Positions 25,321 through 34,759 of a DNA stretch of 64,000 nt are shown here, in pieces. The notes beneath the pieces were generated by a model. That model saw only the letters and a list, made by a program, of their open reading frames with translations, searched no databases and was not told where the DNA came from. A program made the position numbers and the translations under genes. Source of the stretch: Flavobacterium aquidurense (GTDB lineage: Bacteria; Bacteroidota; Bacteroidia; Flavobacteriales; Flavobacteriaceae); the NCBI GenBank assembly GCA_900107365.1, contig FNPS01000008.1:62001-126000 (forward strand), in the 5' to 3' direction. Position 1 is the first letter of the stretch. Every line of letters starts with the position of its first letter.

Positions 25321-27427
25321 AAGAAATATAATTCCAGATATTTTTCTTCTTAGTCAATTCGATAAAAACAGCTTTTAGGACAGCATGTTCAGGTTTTTGA
25401 AGAGGACCATCTTCTTTTAAAATTTTCATCGCATAGTTTCGGGCTAAACTCAAAATATCACGGTCTCTGACTATATCTGCAATCTGAAGATTTAAGACAC
25501 CACTTTGTTGTGTTCCCATTAAATCGCCAGGTCCCCGTAATTTCAAATCAACTTCGGCAATTTCAAAACCATCATTGGTTTGAACCATAGTTTCCATTCT
25601 GGTTTTACTGTCAGCACTTAATTTGTAGCTTGTCATTAAAATACAATAACTCTGTTCGGCACCGCGACCAACGCGACCACGTAGCTGATGCAATTGTGAC
25701 AACCCAAAGCGTTCGGCACTTTCAATGATCATAACACTTGCATTTGGTACATTAACACCAACTTCAATTACAGTTGTTGCCACCATTATATTTGTTTTTC
25801 CTTCTGAAAAGCGTTTCATTTCAGCATCCTTATCTGCTGGTTTCATTTTTCCGTGCAAAATCGAAATCGAATATTGAGGCAACGGAAAATCACGAGAAAT
25901 ACTTTCGTAACCGTCCATTAAATCTTTATAATCCATTTTTTCGGATTCCTGAATCAACGGATAAACAATGTAAATTTGTCTTCCTAAAGCAATCTCGTCA
26001 CGAAGGAATTTCCAGACTTTCAATCGGTTGCTATCAAAACGATGAACCGTTTGTATAGGTTTTCTTCCCGGAGGTAACTCATCAATCACAGAGATATCCA
26101 AATCACCATATAAACTCATTGCCAAAGTTCTTGGAATTGGAGTAGCAGTCATCACTAAAACGTGTGGCGGAATACTATTTTTCTTCCACAATTTCGACCG
26201 TTGTTCTACACCAAAACGATGTTGCTCATCAATTACGGCCAAACCTAGATTTTGGAATTGTACTTTATCTTCCAGTAAAGCATGCGTCCCAATTAAAATA
26301 TGTAAACTGCCATTTTCAAGTTCTTCGTGAATGATTTTGCGAGCTGCAGTTTTGCTTGAACCGGTAAGTATTTTGATGTTAAGATCTAAAGTTTTAGCCA
26401 ATTCTGATAAACCAACAAAATGCTGATTCGCCAGAATTTCAGTCGGAGCCATTAAACAAGCCTGAAAACCATTATCAATAGCCAAAAGCATACTCATAAA
26501 AGCCACAATTGTTTTTCCAGAACCAACGTCTCCTTGTAACAAACGATTCATTTGGGCATTACTTCCCATATCTGAACGAATTTCTTTGATCACTCTTTTT
26601 TGAGCATTTGTTAATTCAAACGGCAAATGATTCTGATAAAATTCATTAAAAAGCTCACCTACTTTGGTAAAGGGATGCCCTTTTATTTTGTGCTTCCGAA
26701 TCAGGTTTTTAGTAATTAACTGAAGCTGAATAAAAAATAGTTCTTCAAATTTTAAGCGGAATTGCGCTTTTGCCAAAGCATCAGTACTTTTTGGGAAATG
26801 GATGTTGAACAAAGCCGCTCTTTTCGGAATTAACTTTAATTCTTCGATTAGATAAGGCGGAAAAGTTTCCGTAAATAAAGCCTGTGTTTCTATAAAAAGC
26901 TGCTCCATCAACTTATTAATCGTTCGGTTTGAAATTCCGCGATTGGCTAATGTTTCTGTCGAGGGATAAACGGGCTGCATGGCAGAACGAAGGCTTCTTT
27001 CGTGCTCGCTCCACAATTCAATTTCAGGATGCGCCATACTAAACTGACTTCCGTACAAGGAACATTTTCCGAAAATAACGCAAACTTCATTGAGTTTTAA
27101 ACTTTCTCTAATCCATTTATGTCCCTGAAACCAATTCAAATCGATTTGCCCTGTGTCATCCACGAAAGTGGCAACCAAACGTTTTTTATTTTTAGCAAAT
27201 TCAACCGTTTTTATATTGATGATTTTACCAATAATCTGAACTTCGGCTCCTGTATTCTGAAGTTCATTTATCTTATAATAACGCGTTCTGTCAATATATC
27301 TATTCGGGAAAAAATTAACCAAATCTCCATATTTATGAATACCCAATTCCTTACGAAGCAACTGGCCACGACTCGGACCAACACCTTTTAAGTATTCTAT
27401 TGGGGTTTCAAGGAGATTATTAGACAT
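25319..27427 (-). CDS. recG: ATP-dependent DNA helicase RecG
   Basis: Branch-migration helicase that rescues stalled forks. At 702 aa it has the usual length. An N-terminal wedge/OB domain (~55-145, with VQIIGKI...VATFVDDTGQIDLNWFQG) comes first. Walker A GDVGSGKT (299-306) and Walker B DEQH (400-403) follow, then the VLVMTATPIPRTLAMSLYGDLD motif III. The C-terminal part has RGRVGRG and SADSKTRMETMVQTNDGFEIAEVDLKLRGPGDLMGTQQSG, which is diagnostic of RecG. It appears monocistronic. Confidence 0.97.
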   Translation of the reverse strand: MSNNLLETPIEYLKGVGPSRGQLLRKELGIHKYGDLVNFFPNRYIDRTRYYKINELQNTGAEVQIIGKIINIKTVEFAKNKKRLVATFVDDTGQIDLNWFQGHKWIRESLKLNEVCVIFGKCSLYGSQFSMAHPEIELWSEHERSLRSAMQPVYPSTETLANRGISNRTINKLMEQLFIETQALFTETFPPYLIEELKLIPKRAALFNIHFPKSTDALAKAQFRLKFEELFFIQLQLITKNLIRKHKIKGHPFTKVGELFNEFYQNHLPFELTNAQKRVIKEIRSDMGSNAQMNRLLQGDVGSGKTIVAFMSMLLAIDNGFQACLMAPTEILANQHFVGLSELAKTLDLNIKILTGSSKTAARKIIHEELENGSLHILIGTHALLEDKVQFQNLGLAVIDEQHRFGVEQRSKLWKKNSIPPHVLVMTATPIPRTLAMSLYGDLDISVIDELPPGRKPIQTVHRFDSNRLKVWKFLRDEIALGRQIYIVYPLIQESEKMDYKDLMDGYESISRDFPLPQYSISILHGKMKPADKDAEMKRFSEGKTNIMVATTVIEVGVNVPNASVMIIESAERFGLSQLHQLRGRVGRGAEQSYCILMTSYKLSADSKTRMETMVQTNDGFEIAEVDLKLRGPGDLMGTQQSGVLNLQIADIVRDRDILSLARNYAMKILKEDGPLQKPEHAVLKAVFIELTKKKNIWNYIS

Positions 27428-27692
27428 TAATTATTGTAGAGTTTAGATTGTTGATTTTATAAAATAGAGTATACAAAAAAGGAGAATAGAGAACAGATTT
27501 TTGTCTATATTCTTTATTCTATACTCTTTTATCTCTGAAACAGCGAAGATAGATTTTAATTGGGAAATTTGAAAATGTATTGTTATTTTCCAATTTCGAA
27601 TATTAACTTAACGTTAAGTTACTCAAATGGAACGCAACCATTATAAGAAAGTAAAATCTTAATACTAGTTAACCTTAAAAACCTTAAAAAAG

Positions 27693-28103
27693 ATGAAAAA
27701 AATTGGACTTTTAATTATAGTATTTATTTCGCTGGTTTCTTGCTCAAATGATAGCAACTCAGAAGAAGATGCGAGATATACGGGAACTGATTATTATGGA
27801 AAGTGGACAAATATTTATACAAAAGAAGACTTCACTGACCAATATGTTTTCAATAAAGACAATACTTTTACGAGAGCAAAAAAAGTTAATGGAGTAACTA
27901 CGAATTTGTCTGGAACTTTTGAAATTTTTACACGTGATGAAAGACCTAATTTTCAATTGACTTATTCAGGGCCTTCTAATTTAATATACAGTTGTTATAG
28001 TGGATTTGGAGGCAACAGCGAGCTTTTGTATATTTACAATGGTTATTTAGAAAATTCAGCCGAAATGTGCGATTATAAATTAACGTATAAAAAAGACAAA
28101 TAA
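27693..28103 (+). CDS. Small lipoprotein, lipocalin-like, function unknown
   Basis: A 136-aa protein with a lipoprotein signal MKKIGLLIIVFISLVSC (lipid on C17) and an acidic SNDSNSEED tether. The rest is beta-rich: YYGKWTNIYTKEDF...YVFNKDNTFTRAKKVNGV...LSGTFEIF. That is the pattern of Bacteroidota lipocalin-like lipoproteins. Likely attached to the outer membrane or periplasmic face. Monocistronic, with a clear terminator after it. Confidence 0.8.
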   Translation: MKKIGLLIIVFISLVSCSNDSNSEEDARYTGTDYYGKWTNIYTKEDFTDQYVFNKDNTFTRAKKVNGVTTNLSGTFEIFTRDERPNFQLTYSGPSNLIYSCYSGFGGNSELLYIYNGYLENSAEMCDYKLTYKKDK

Positions 28104-28128
28104 AAGACTTAAGTTTGTTCCTATATTT

Positions 28129-28160
28129 AAAAGTATTCAATTATAATTGAATACTTTTTT
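28129..28160 (+). terminator. Rho-independent terminator after the lipoprotein gene
   Basis: A perfect palindrome AAAAGTATTCAATT/AATTGAATACTTTT (28129-28158) is followed by further T. It overlaps a TTG codon at 28147 that opens the next reading frame, so translation of that gene must begin later, at 28180. Confidence 0.88.
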
Positions 28161-28179
28161 CTTTTTAAAACACTTACAA

Positions 28180-28725
28180 ATGACAACTCACTTAGCACTT
28201 TTACGAGGCATTAATGTTTCTGGCCACAATATGATGAAAATGGAAGCTTTAAAGTTAATGTTGGAGAATATTGGTTTTACAAATGTGCGAACCTATCTGC
28301 AATCTGGAAATGTTTTTGTTGATATCGATGAAGAAAGTACATCGAAAGTAGGTTTTACGATCAAGCAAGAAATTTTTAAGATTTTTGGACATGAAGTTCC
28401 AACAATCGTCATTACTCAGGAAGATTTGGAATTGTGTTTTAAAAACAGTCCTTATCTTAAAGAAAAAGATATTGACACAAAAAAACTATACGTAGCTTTT
28501 GTTTCAGCTGAATTAAAAAAGGAAAACATAAATGATTTAAAAATCAGCCAGTTTAAACCTGATGAAGCAACTATCGACGGCAACAGAATTTTTATAAAAT
28601 ATGCTGTTGGAGCAGGAAAAACAAGATTTGATCAAAAGTACATTGAGAAAAAGCTAAATGTAGTTGCTACAATTCGAAACTGGAATACGGTTACGAATTT
28701 GCTTAAAATGTATGTTGAAAATTAG
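28180..28725 (+). CDS. DUF1697 family protein
   Basis: A 181-aa soluble protein. Start MTTHLALLRGINVSGHNMMKMEALKLMLENIGFTNVRTYLQSGNVFVD is the signature of DUF1697, and VRTYLQSGNV is the best-conserved block. The C-terminus keeps IRNWNTVTNLLKM. The biochemical function of the family is not known to me. The ATG at 28180 is chosen because the upstream in-frame TTG lies inside a terminator hairpin. Confidence 0.88.
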   Translation: MTTHLALLRGINVSGHNMMKMEALKLMLENIGFTNVRTYLQSGNVFVDIDEESTSKVGFTIKQEIFKIFGHEVPTIVITQEDLELCFKNSPYLKEKDIDTKKLYVAFVSAELKKENINDLKISQFKPDEATIDGNRIFIKYAVGAGKTRFDQKYIEKKLNVVATIRNWNTVTNLLKMYVEN

Positions 28726-28726
28726 A

Positions 28727-28803
28727 AAATGCGTCAATTAGAAGATGTGATAATTATAGCGATTCCTAAATTATCAAATTGAGACATTTTCTAATTGTCT
28801 AAT
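28727..28803. repeat. Inverted intergenic repeat (TTTTCTAATTG type)
   Basis: GAAAATGCGTCAATTAGA near 28735 and its near complement ending GACATTTTCTAATTG at 28797 bracket a short AT spacer. The repeat sits between two convergent genes. The same family recurs at 59055-59178. Confidence 0.6.
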
Positions 28804-29550
28804 TTAATTTTTAGGAATCAAATCGCAATACCAAAATCCATAATCAAAAGCATCGCTGGCACTTGTATCGCAAGCCGTATCGGATGAATCTTCATTTTTA
28901 GGTTTTTCATATTTTCTATAGACGATTTCTCCAATTTCAAAATTGATTGGTTGAGAGAAAATCGGACCATCAAAAGCAAAGGTGTGAAATTCGCCGTTTT
29001 CGCCGCAAACATCTACATTATCAGGCAAATCATTAATAAAATCCTGATCGATTATTCTTCCCACAAAACTTTTATCTAGATAGCGTTCGTTTACACAAAC
29101 TACGATCGTTTTAAATCCTAATGAAATAAATTCCTGAATCAGTTCTTTTGTTGGAATTTTCCAGATCGGAAAAACACCCTCAAAACCAATTTTTGCCAAT
29201 TGGTCTTCGCGATAGTTACGTAAATCTTCCAGAAAAATATCTCCAAAAACAGAATGTAATATGCCCTGGTTTTTTAATTCTGTGAGAGCTTTAGTCATAA
29301 CATTTTCATAGACTTCCATAGTAGGCATTTCAGGAACTTGCAAAATTTCCAGTGGTAAACCAATACTTTTTGCCTGTGCTTCAAGTAATTCAACACGAAC
29401 ACCATGCATCGAAATGCGTTGAAATTGTTGGTTAACGCTTGTCAATAAACATTCAATTTTATATTCGGGATTTTGTAGAATTTTATATAAAGTAAGAGCA
29501 GAATCTTTTCCGCTGCTCCAGTTGAATAAGGCTTTTTTTGGTGCTGGCAC
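28804..29550 (-). CDS. Diphthine-ammonia ligase-family ATP pyrophosphatase
   Basis: A 248-aa adenine nucleotide alpha hydrolase. The PP-loop is FNWSSGKDSALTLY (~9-22). Later motifs SMHGVRVELLEAQAKSIGLPLE, VFGDIFLEDLRNYRE and DVCGENGEFHTFAFDGPIF are those of the Dph6/COG2102 family. Bacteria lack diphthamide, so it probably amidates another substrate, unknown here. Translation begins with GTG at 29550. Confidence 0.88.
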   Translation of the reverse strand: MPAPKKALFNWSSGKDSALTLYKILQNPEYKIECLLTSVNQQFQRISMHGVRVELLEAQAKSIGLPLEILQVPEMPTMEVYENVMTKALTELKNQGILHSVFGDIFLEDLRNYREDQLAKIGFEGVFPIWKIPTKELIQEFISLGFKTIVVCVNERYLDKSFVGRIIDQDFINDLPDNVDVCGENGEFHTFAFDGPIFSQPINFEIGEIVYRKYEKPKNEDSSDTACDTSASDAFDYGFWYCDLIPKN

Positions 29551-29611
29551 GTTGTTGTTATTTTATCTGGTAAACTTACAAATTTCATTCGATTTGTTGA
29601 TGAAACCTTTG

Positions 29612-29619
29612 TAACTTTG
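29612..29619 (+). promoter_or_regulatory. Probable -7 element of the M1 aminopeptidase promoter
   Basis: TAACTTTG matches TAnnTTTG and lies 25 nt before the ATG. TTTG upstream is only 15 nt away, shorter than the normal spacer, so the call rests on the -7 box. Confidence 0.45.
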
Positions 29620-29644
29620 GAATTTCGCCTACAAATTTATTTCA

Positions 29645-31705
29645 ATGAAATACATCCTTCTATTATTTACCACATTCCTTTTTGCACAGCAAACTCAGTT
29701 TGTAGATTTCAAAACCGTTTCGGGACAATTGTCTTTAAATCCAAAAGAAAAATTGGTTTCCGGTTTTGTTGATTATCAATTTGAGGTTTTGAAACCGCTT
29801 GATACCATTAAAATCGATGCTAAAAACATGGAATTTACAAAGGTTCAAATTGATAATAAGGATGTTCAATTTGTAAATACAGGCAAACAATTACAAATTG
29901 TCAATAATTTTCAAAAAGGAAAAAACCATTTAACTTTTGAGTATTCCGTTAAACCAAAACAGGCACTTTATTTTGTTGCTATTGAGAATTCAGAAGTGCA
30001 AATCTGGACGCAAGGGCAGGGAAGATATACAAGTAATTGGTTTCCGAGTTTTGATGATGTAAATGAAAAAGTAATTTTCAATTTAGGAATCAACTTTGAG
30101 ACAGGATATCAGGTAGTTTCAAATGGAATTTTAAAAGATAAAACGTCAAACGGAAATTCAAATCATTGGCAATACGAAATGGAGAAACCAATGAGTTCTT
30201 ATTTATTAATGCTTGCCATTGGGAAATATGATAAAAAAGAACTGACAGCAAAATCTAAAATTCCGTTAGAATATTATTTAGAGAATAAAGACATAAGTCG
30301 TTTTGAGCCAACCTATCGCTATTCGAAGCGTATTTTTGATTTTTTAGAGAATGAAATCGGAGTAAAATATCCGTGGGAAATTTACAGAGAAATTCCGGTT
30401 CGTGATTTTCTTTATGCCGGAATGGAAAATACAACTTCTACACTTTTCGCGACACGATATGTGGTAGATTCTATTGGTTTTGAAGACCGAAACTATACCA
30501 ATGTTGATGCGCATGAATTGGCCCATCATTGGTTTGGAGATTTAATTACCGCCGAAAGCAGCAAACATCATTGGCTTCAGGAAGGTTTTGCTACTTATTA
30601 TGCTGCTCTTGCCGAAAGGGAAATTTACGGAGATGACTATTTTTATTCGAAATTATACGATACGGCACAGCAGATTAAATTTGCTTCCAGAACAGATACG
30701 ATTCCGGTTTTAAATGCCAAAGCCAGTTCGCTTACTTTTTATGAAAAAGGGGCGTGGGCGTTGTTTGTCCTGCATGAATCGATTGGAGACAAAGCTTTCA
30801 AAAAAGCAATAAAAAGTTATTTAAAAAAGTACGCGTATCAAACCGTAAATACGCAGAACTTCATTGAAGAAATTAAAAAAGTTTCCAATTTTGATTTAGA
30901 TAAATTTCAGAAAACCTGGTTAGAATCGACTGTTTTTGATACACCAACAGCCAATGCTTTACTGAGTAAAAACAAAGCAATTCAGGTTCGATTAGAAGTT
31001 GATAAATTAAAGAAAACACCTTTAGCGGAAAAAGAGGCTTTCTTTAAGAAGACATTAGAGTCAGATGTTTATTATTCTGTAAAGCAAGCGATTGTTGATC
31101 AATTGGAAAATGAAAAATTTGAAGCCAAAAAAACACTATTGTTAACCGCTTTAAAAACCTATACCATTCAGGTTCGTCAGGATGTTGCGACAACTTTGAG
31201 TAAGATTCCGGAAGATTTTAGAACTGATTATGAAACTTTACTTGATGATAAATCGTACCAAACTCAGGAGATTGCATTGTATTGGCTTTGGAAAAATTTC
31301 CCGGAGCATCGTTCAGTATATCTTGAAAAATCCAAAAACTGGATTGGATTTAATGATTATAATTTACGTACCATGTGGCTTTCATTGGCATTATCCACTC
31401 CAAATTATGCAGAGAGTCCAGATACTTTAGTTGCTGAATTAATCTCTTTTTCTTCTACAAAATATGAGGCGACAACAAGACAAAATGCACTCGAAAAACT
31501 TATAGCTTTCAAAATTATTAACGATCAGGTTTTGAGTAATTTAGTTGGCGCAACAACGCATCATATGTGGCAATTTTCAAAATTTGGAAGAGATACAATT
31601 CGGTTTTTATTAAAAAATTCAGATATGCGTGCTTCCTTTGAAAGAATTTTGCCTAATTTGACCCCCGATGAACAGTTTCAATTGAGTCGTTTGCTGAAGG
31701 AATAG
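29645..31705 (+). CDS. M1-family zinc aminopeptidase, exported
   Basis: A 686-aa protein with a short signal peptide (MKYILLLFTTFLFAQQ). The substrate-binding AGMEN motif is followed by the zinc site H290-E291-x-x-H294 in HELAHHWFGD and E313 in WLQEGFATYYAAL. The C-terminal helical repeats (~430-686) form the ARM-like cap. It trims N-terminal residues from peptides in the periplasm or outside. The stop codon lies in the first unit of the tandem repeat that follows. Confidence 0.94.
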   Translation: MKYILLLFTTFLFAQQTQFVDFKTVSGQLSLNPKEKLVSGFVDYQFEVLKPLDTIKIDAKNMEFTKVQIDNKDVQFVNTGKQLQIVNNFQKGKNHLTFEYSVKPKQALYFVAIENSEVQIWTQGQGRYTSNWFPSFDDVNEKVIFNLGINFETGYQVVSNGILKDKTSNGNSNHWQYEMEKPMSSYLLMLAIGKYDKKELTAKSKIPLEYYLENKDISRFEPTYRYSKRIFDFLENEIGVKYPWEIYREIPVRDFLYAGMENTTSTLFATRYVVDSIGFEDRNYTNVDAHELAHHWFGDLITAESSKHHWLQEGFATYYAALAEREIYGDDYFYSKLYDTAQQIKFASRTDTIPVLNAKASSLTFYEKGAWALFVLHESIGDKAFKKAIKSYLKKYAYQTVNTQNFIEEIKKVSNFDLDKFQKTWLESTVFDTPTANALLSKNKAIQVRLEVDKLKKTPLAEKEAFFKKTLESDVYYSVKQAIVDQLENEKFEAKKTLLLTALKTYTIQVRQDVATTLSKIPEDFRTDYETLLDDKSYQTQEIALYWLWKNFPEHRSVYLEKSKNWIGFNDYNLRTMWLSLALSTPNYAESPDTLVAELISFSSTKYEATTRQNALEKLIAFKIINDQVLSNLVGATTHHMWQFSKFGRDTIRFLLKNSDMRASFERILPNLTPDEQFQLSRLLKE

Positions 31706-31895
31706 AGAATAGAAGCAAGAGGCAAGAGGAAAGATTGGAGCGAATAGAGAATAGAATATAGAATATAGAGAATAGAAGCAAGAGACAAGAGGAAAGATTG
31801 GAGCGAATAGAATATAGAATATAGAGAATAGAAGCAAGAGGAAAGATTGAAGAGAATAGAATATAGAATACAGAGAATAGAAGCAAGAGGCAAGA
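31704..31895. repeat. Purine-rich tandem repeat with unit length shrinking by 7
   Basis: Four head-to-tail units each begin AGAGAATAGAAGCAAGAG, at 31704, 31767, 31823 and 31872. The complete units are 63, 56 and 49 bp, that is 9, 8 and 7 heptamers. Internal heptads such as GAATATA and GCAAGAG vary in number. The plus strand is almost all purine. Open frames on the minus strand across it are artefacts of the repeat. Confidence 0.85.
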
Positions 31896-31971
31896 TTTAA
31901 TAAAGATAGGAAAGTCTTTGCTCTTTATTCTTTTTTCTATTTTCTAAAAAAAATAAACCTACAATAAATTT

Positions 31972-32871
31972 ATGAGAGCATTGGTTATTTCTGGCGGAGG
32001 AAGTAAGGGCGCATTTGCCGGTGGTGTGGCGCAATATCTAATAGAAGAAAAAAATCACGAATACGATTTGTTTTTAGGAACTTCTACCGGAAGTTTGCTT
32101 ATTCCGCATTTGGCTTTGGGACATATCAAAAAAATTCACTCGGTTTATACGAATGTTACCATGGGAAGTATTTTTAATATTTGCCCGTTTGTAGTTAAAA
32201 ATAAAGATGGAGTTGACATTGTAACGATTAATCACTTCAATGTGTTGCGACAGTTTTTTAAAGGAAAAAGAACTTTTGGAGAAAGCAAAGGACTGAAGAG
32301 ATATATCCGAAATAACTTTTCTCTTTCTGATTTTAACAAACTTAAAAAACTAAATAACGATGTTGTTATTACTGTAACTAATTTTACTCGAAATGAATCA
32401 GAATACAAATCAGTAAAAGATTGTACGTATGAGGAGTTTTGCGATTGGTCGTGGATCTCGAGCAACTATGTCCCGTTTATGAGTTTGGTGGAGAAAGACA
32501 ATTGCGAATATGGTGATGGAGGGTTTTCAAGCCTGGTTCCGATTCGTGAAGCTATCAACCGTGGAGCCACAGAAATTGATGTTATTATCTTAGAAACTGA
32601 AGTAAATATGGATAAAACGGTTATTGGTAAAAACCCATTCTCGTTAATGATTGATTTGTTCAGAATTGCTTTAGATCAAGTTGAAAAACATGATATTGCT
32701 ATAGGAAAACTGATGGCAAATAACAAGAATGTGAAACTTAACTTATATTACACTCCAATAAAACTAACAGACAACGCCCTTATTTTTAATAAAGAAGTGA
32801 TGAAAGAATGGTGGCAACAAGGTTATGAATATGCTCAGAATAAGTCTGAAGTTATGAGTGATAATAAGTGA
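31972..32871 (+). CDS. Patatin-like phospholipase
   Basis: A 299-aa acyl hydrolase. The oxyanion motif is SGGGSKGAFAGG (7-18), nucleophile S38 lies in GTSTG, and the catalytic Asp is D182 in YGDGG. Serine-Asp dyad complete. No signal peptide, so it acts in the cytoplasm, presumably on phospholipids or acyl esters. Stands alone. Downstream is an inverted intergenic repeat facing the convergent gene. Confidence 0.92.
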   Translation: MRALVISGGGSKGAFAGGVAQYLIEEKNHEYDLFLGTSTGSLLIPHLALGHIKKIHSVYTNVTMGSIFNICPFVVKNKDGVDIVTINHFNVLRQFFKGKRTFGESKGLKRYIRNNFSLSDFNKLKKLNNDVVITVTNFTRNESEYKSVKDCTYEEFCDWSWISSNYVPFMSLVEKDNCEYGDGGFSSLVPIREAINRGATEIDVIILETEVNMDKTVIGKNPFSLMIDLFRIALDQVEKHDIAIGKLMANNKNVKLNLYYTPIKLTDNALIFNKEVMKEWWQQGYEYAQNKSEVMSDNK

Positions 32872-32945
32872 TTTTAGAATTCTGATTTTAGATTTTTGAT
32901 TGCTACCAATAATCTAAAATCTGAAATCTAAAATCAATAATCTTA
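32872..32945. repeat. Inverted intergenic repeat (GATTTTAGATTT type)
   Basis: GATTTTAGATTTTTGATT and AATCTAAAATCTGAAATC form imperfect arms between two convergent genes. It could act as a weak bidirectional terminator. Related sequence lies at 21183-21220. Confidence 0.55.
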
Positions 32946-32951
32946 AATTAT

Positions 32952-33473
32952 TTACCACAACTCCGAAACCTCATTTTTAATGTACCCTAAAGCAGCATTA
33001 CTAGGTGATTGCTTCTCTAATAAATCATTCAAAATTTTCTCTCTCAATTTATCTGCACTATCCACTCTGTCGCTCATTGCAGCTTTGCGAATAATTTGTA
33101 TAGTTGAATTTTTAGCAGTCGTTATGATCGTCCAGCATTCGTCAGACATGTAAATTTGCTGCGTTAAGTTGTGTTCAAACTCCTGTTCGATTTGGTCGAT
33201 TACGAAGTTTTCATAATCGTGTTTTTCGTTAGATATGGGAGCAATTCTAATCAATAATTTGGTTAGGTTGATACGCTCTAAATATAAAGTCATACGCTCG
33301 TAAGCCTGTAAACGTATTGGTAATGATTGTTTTTGATATTCTCTGTTTAATAAAAAAGCACGTTTCTTATCGTTGTTTTTAATATGCAGTTCAAAAAAAC
33401 TGTAAGCTACAAATCCAGTCACAATAGCAGGCAAAGTATAACTGGCTAATTCTATAATTCTTGTATAGTCCAT
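32952..33473 (-). CDS. Membrane-anchored conserved protein of Bacteroidota, function unknown
   Basis: A 173-aa protein. One N-terminal membrane helix (YTLPAIVTGFVAYSFFELHI) is followed by a cytoplasmic helical domain with LPIRLQAYERMTLYLERINLTKLLIRIAP and YMSDECWTIITTAKN. This pattern is widespread in Bacteroidota genomes as an uncharacterised family. No catalytic motif seen. Monocistronic, divergent from the TSUP transporter. Confidence 0.75.
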   Translation of the reverse strand: MDYTRIIELASYTLPAIVTGFVAYSFFELHIKNNDKKRAFLLNREYQKQSLPIRLQAYERMTLYLERINLTKLLIRIAPISNEKHDYENFVIDQIEQEFEHNLTQQIYMSDECWTIITTAKNSTIQIIRKAAMSDRVDSADKLREKILNDLLEKQSPSNAALGYIKNEVSELW

Positions 33474-33531
33474 TTGGGTTCAATTTTTCAACAAAAATAT
33501 ACTTTTTGATGAGAAAACAATAGTAATTCTG

Positions 33532-33562
33532 TTGTAATAAACAAAAGGGAACTCTATTTTTG
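33532..33562 (+). promoter_or_regulatory. Bacteroidota-type promoter of the TSUP transporter
   Basis: TTG (33532-33534), a 20-nt spacer and TATTTTTG (33555-33562) fit the consensus well. The start codon at 33599 lies 36 nt downstream. This also argues against the in-frame upstream ATG at 33560, which overlaps the -7 box. Confidence 0.7.
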
Positions 33563-33598
33563 TGCACAGTTCTTAAAACCAACCGATACAGAAAAGTA

Positions 33599-34366
33599 AT
33601 GGAAAGCTATATTATAATTTTACTTTGTTTAGCCGCTTTTGCTGCGGGATTTATTGATGCTATTGTTGGCGGTGGCGGACTGATTCAAACTCCAATGGGA
33701 TTAATTCTATTGCCAAATTTACCTGTTTCGACAGTCATTGGAACGTTAAAATTACCGGCCTTTACAGGTACCGCTTTTGCTGCTTTTCAATATTTGAAAA
33801 AGGTAGTAATTCAATGGAAATTACTTTTGATAATGATGTGTTTAGCTGTTCCATCAGCATTTTTGGGTTCTACAATTTTGACCATGGTCAGTAATAATTT
33901 TATGAAACCGCTTTTGCTGGTAGTTTTGTCTTTATTGTTTATTTACACTTATGCAAAGAAGAATTTCGGGCAGCATGTTGCCAAAGATCATTCGGCTACT
34001 ACTCAAATCATTTATGCAGTTGTCATAAGTGTAATTGTTGGTTTTTACGATGGATTTATTGGCCCTGGAACCGGAAGTTTTTTTGTAGTGGCTTTTATAG
34101 CACTTTTAGGTTTTGATTTTTTGCATGCTTCCGCGAATGCAAAAATGGTAAATCTGGCAACAAATTTTGGTTCGATTTGTTTGTTTATGATAAAAGGAAA
34201 GATCATTTGGACCATTGCAATTCCGATGGCAGTCAGCAACGGACTTGGCGGTTGGCTGGGTGCAAAATTAGCGATCAATAAAGGAAATGGTTTTATTCGA
34301 ATTTTCTTTTTGATTGTGGTAATTGGAACGTTGATTCGATTTGCTTATGATGTGTTTTTTAAATGA
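33599..34366 (+). CDS. TSUP (TauE/SafE) family membrane transporter
   Basis: A 255-aa protein with about eight membrane helices. The N-terminal signature is AFAAGFIDAIVGGGGLIQTPMGL, repeated in the second half as VGFYDGFIGPGTGSFFVVAFIALLGFDFLHASANAKMVNLATNFG. These duplicated motifs define the family, which exports or imports sulfite, sulfoacetate and related organosulfur anions. Substrate cannot be read from sequence. The ATG at 33599 gives the canonical N-terminus. Monocistronic. Confidence 0.9.
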   Translation: MESYIIILLCLAAFAAGFIDAIVGGGGLIQTPMGLILLPNLPVSTVIGTLKLPAFTGTAFAAFQYLKKVVIQWKLLLIMMCLAVPSAFLGSTILTMVSNNFMKPLLLVVLSLLFIYTYAKKNFGQHVAKDHSATTQIIYAVVISVIVGFYDGFIGPGTGSFFVVAFIALLGFDFLHASANAKMVNLATNFGSICLFMIKGKIIWTIAIPMAVSNGLGGWLGAKLAINKGNGFIRIFFLIVVIGTLIRFAYDVFFK

Positions 34367-34459
34367 AGGTTCTGGTGTGGTAAGTTTTATAGGCTTTTTT
34401 ATTTGCTATCATTTAATTAGATTATATTTGTGCAATATTAATACTAATAGTCTCATAAA

Positions 34460-34759
34460 ATGATAGAAATAGTTCAAAATTACGAGAATTACATTAATGA
34501 TTTGCCTGAATTGATAAGTAAATCTTATTATAAAGCCGAGTTTTTCATGCAAAAATTAGGTTTGAAACATGCAACATATTATAGAAAATTAAAATCAAAA
34601 AACTTTACCCATCAGGAAGTTAAATTAATTACGGCCTTATTATTTCCTGAAGAAATTTTAATTCAGCAACTTGAAAAAAGCGAAGAAGATATTAAAGAGG
34701 GAAGAGCTATAGACTTTTCAGATTTTAAAGAAAAATTAAGAGCTAAGTATAATATCTAA
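34460..34759 (+). CDS. Antitoxin-like DNA-binding protein
   Basis: A 99-aa protein. A central helix-turn-helix-like segment (AEFFMQKLGLKHATYYRKLKSKNFTHQEVKLITALLFP, ~26-63) is followed by EEDIKEGRAIDFSDFKEKLRAKYNI. This is the layout of Bacteroidota antitoxins paired with RelE/ParE toxins (N-terminal HTH, C-terminal toxin-binding helix). The RelE/ParE-like gene lies next to it, but convergent, with overlapping 3' ends, rather than downstream on the same strand. Confidence 0.6.
   Translation: MIEIVQNYENYINDLPELISKSYYKAEFFMQKLGLKHATYYRKLKSKNFTHQEVKLITALLFPEEILIQQLEKSEEDIKEGRAIDFSDFKEKLRAKYNI

Noticed and set aside
28147..28180. TTG start for the DUF1697 protein
   Set aside because: The codon is inside a perfect terminator hairpin; the family N-terminus begins at 28180.
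31619..31893. Overlapping minus-strand reading frames with repeated LYSIFYSL-like sequence
   Set aside because: They are produced by the purine-rich tandem repeat and run into the aminopeptidase gene; no start site, family or codon logic.
31704..31895. Possible CRISPR array
   Set aside because: Units differ in length by heptamers, there are no unique spacers of equal size and no cas genes.
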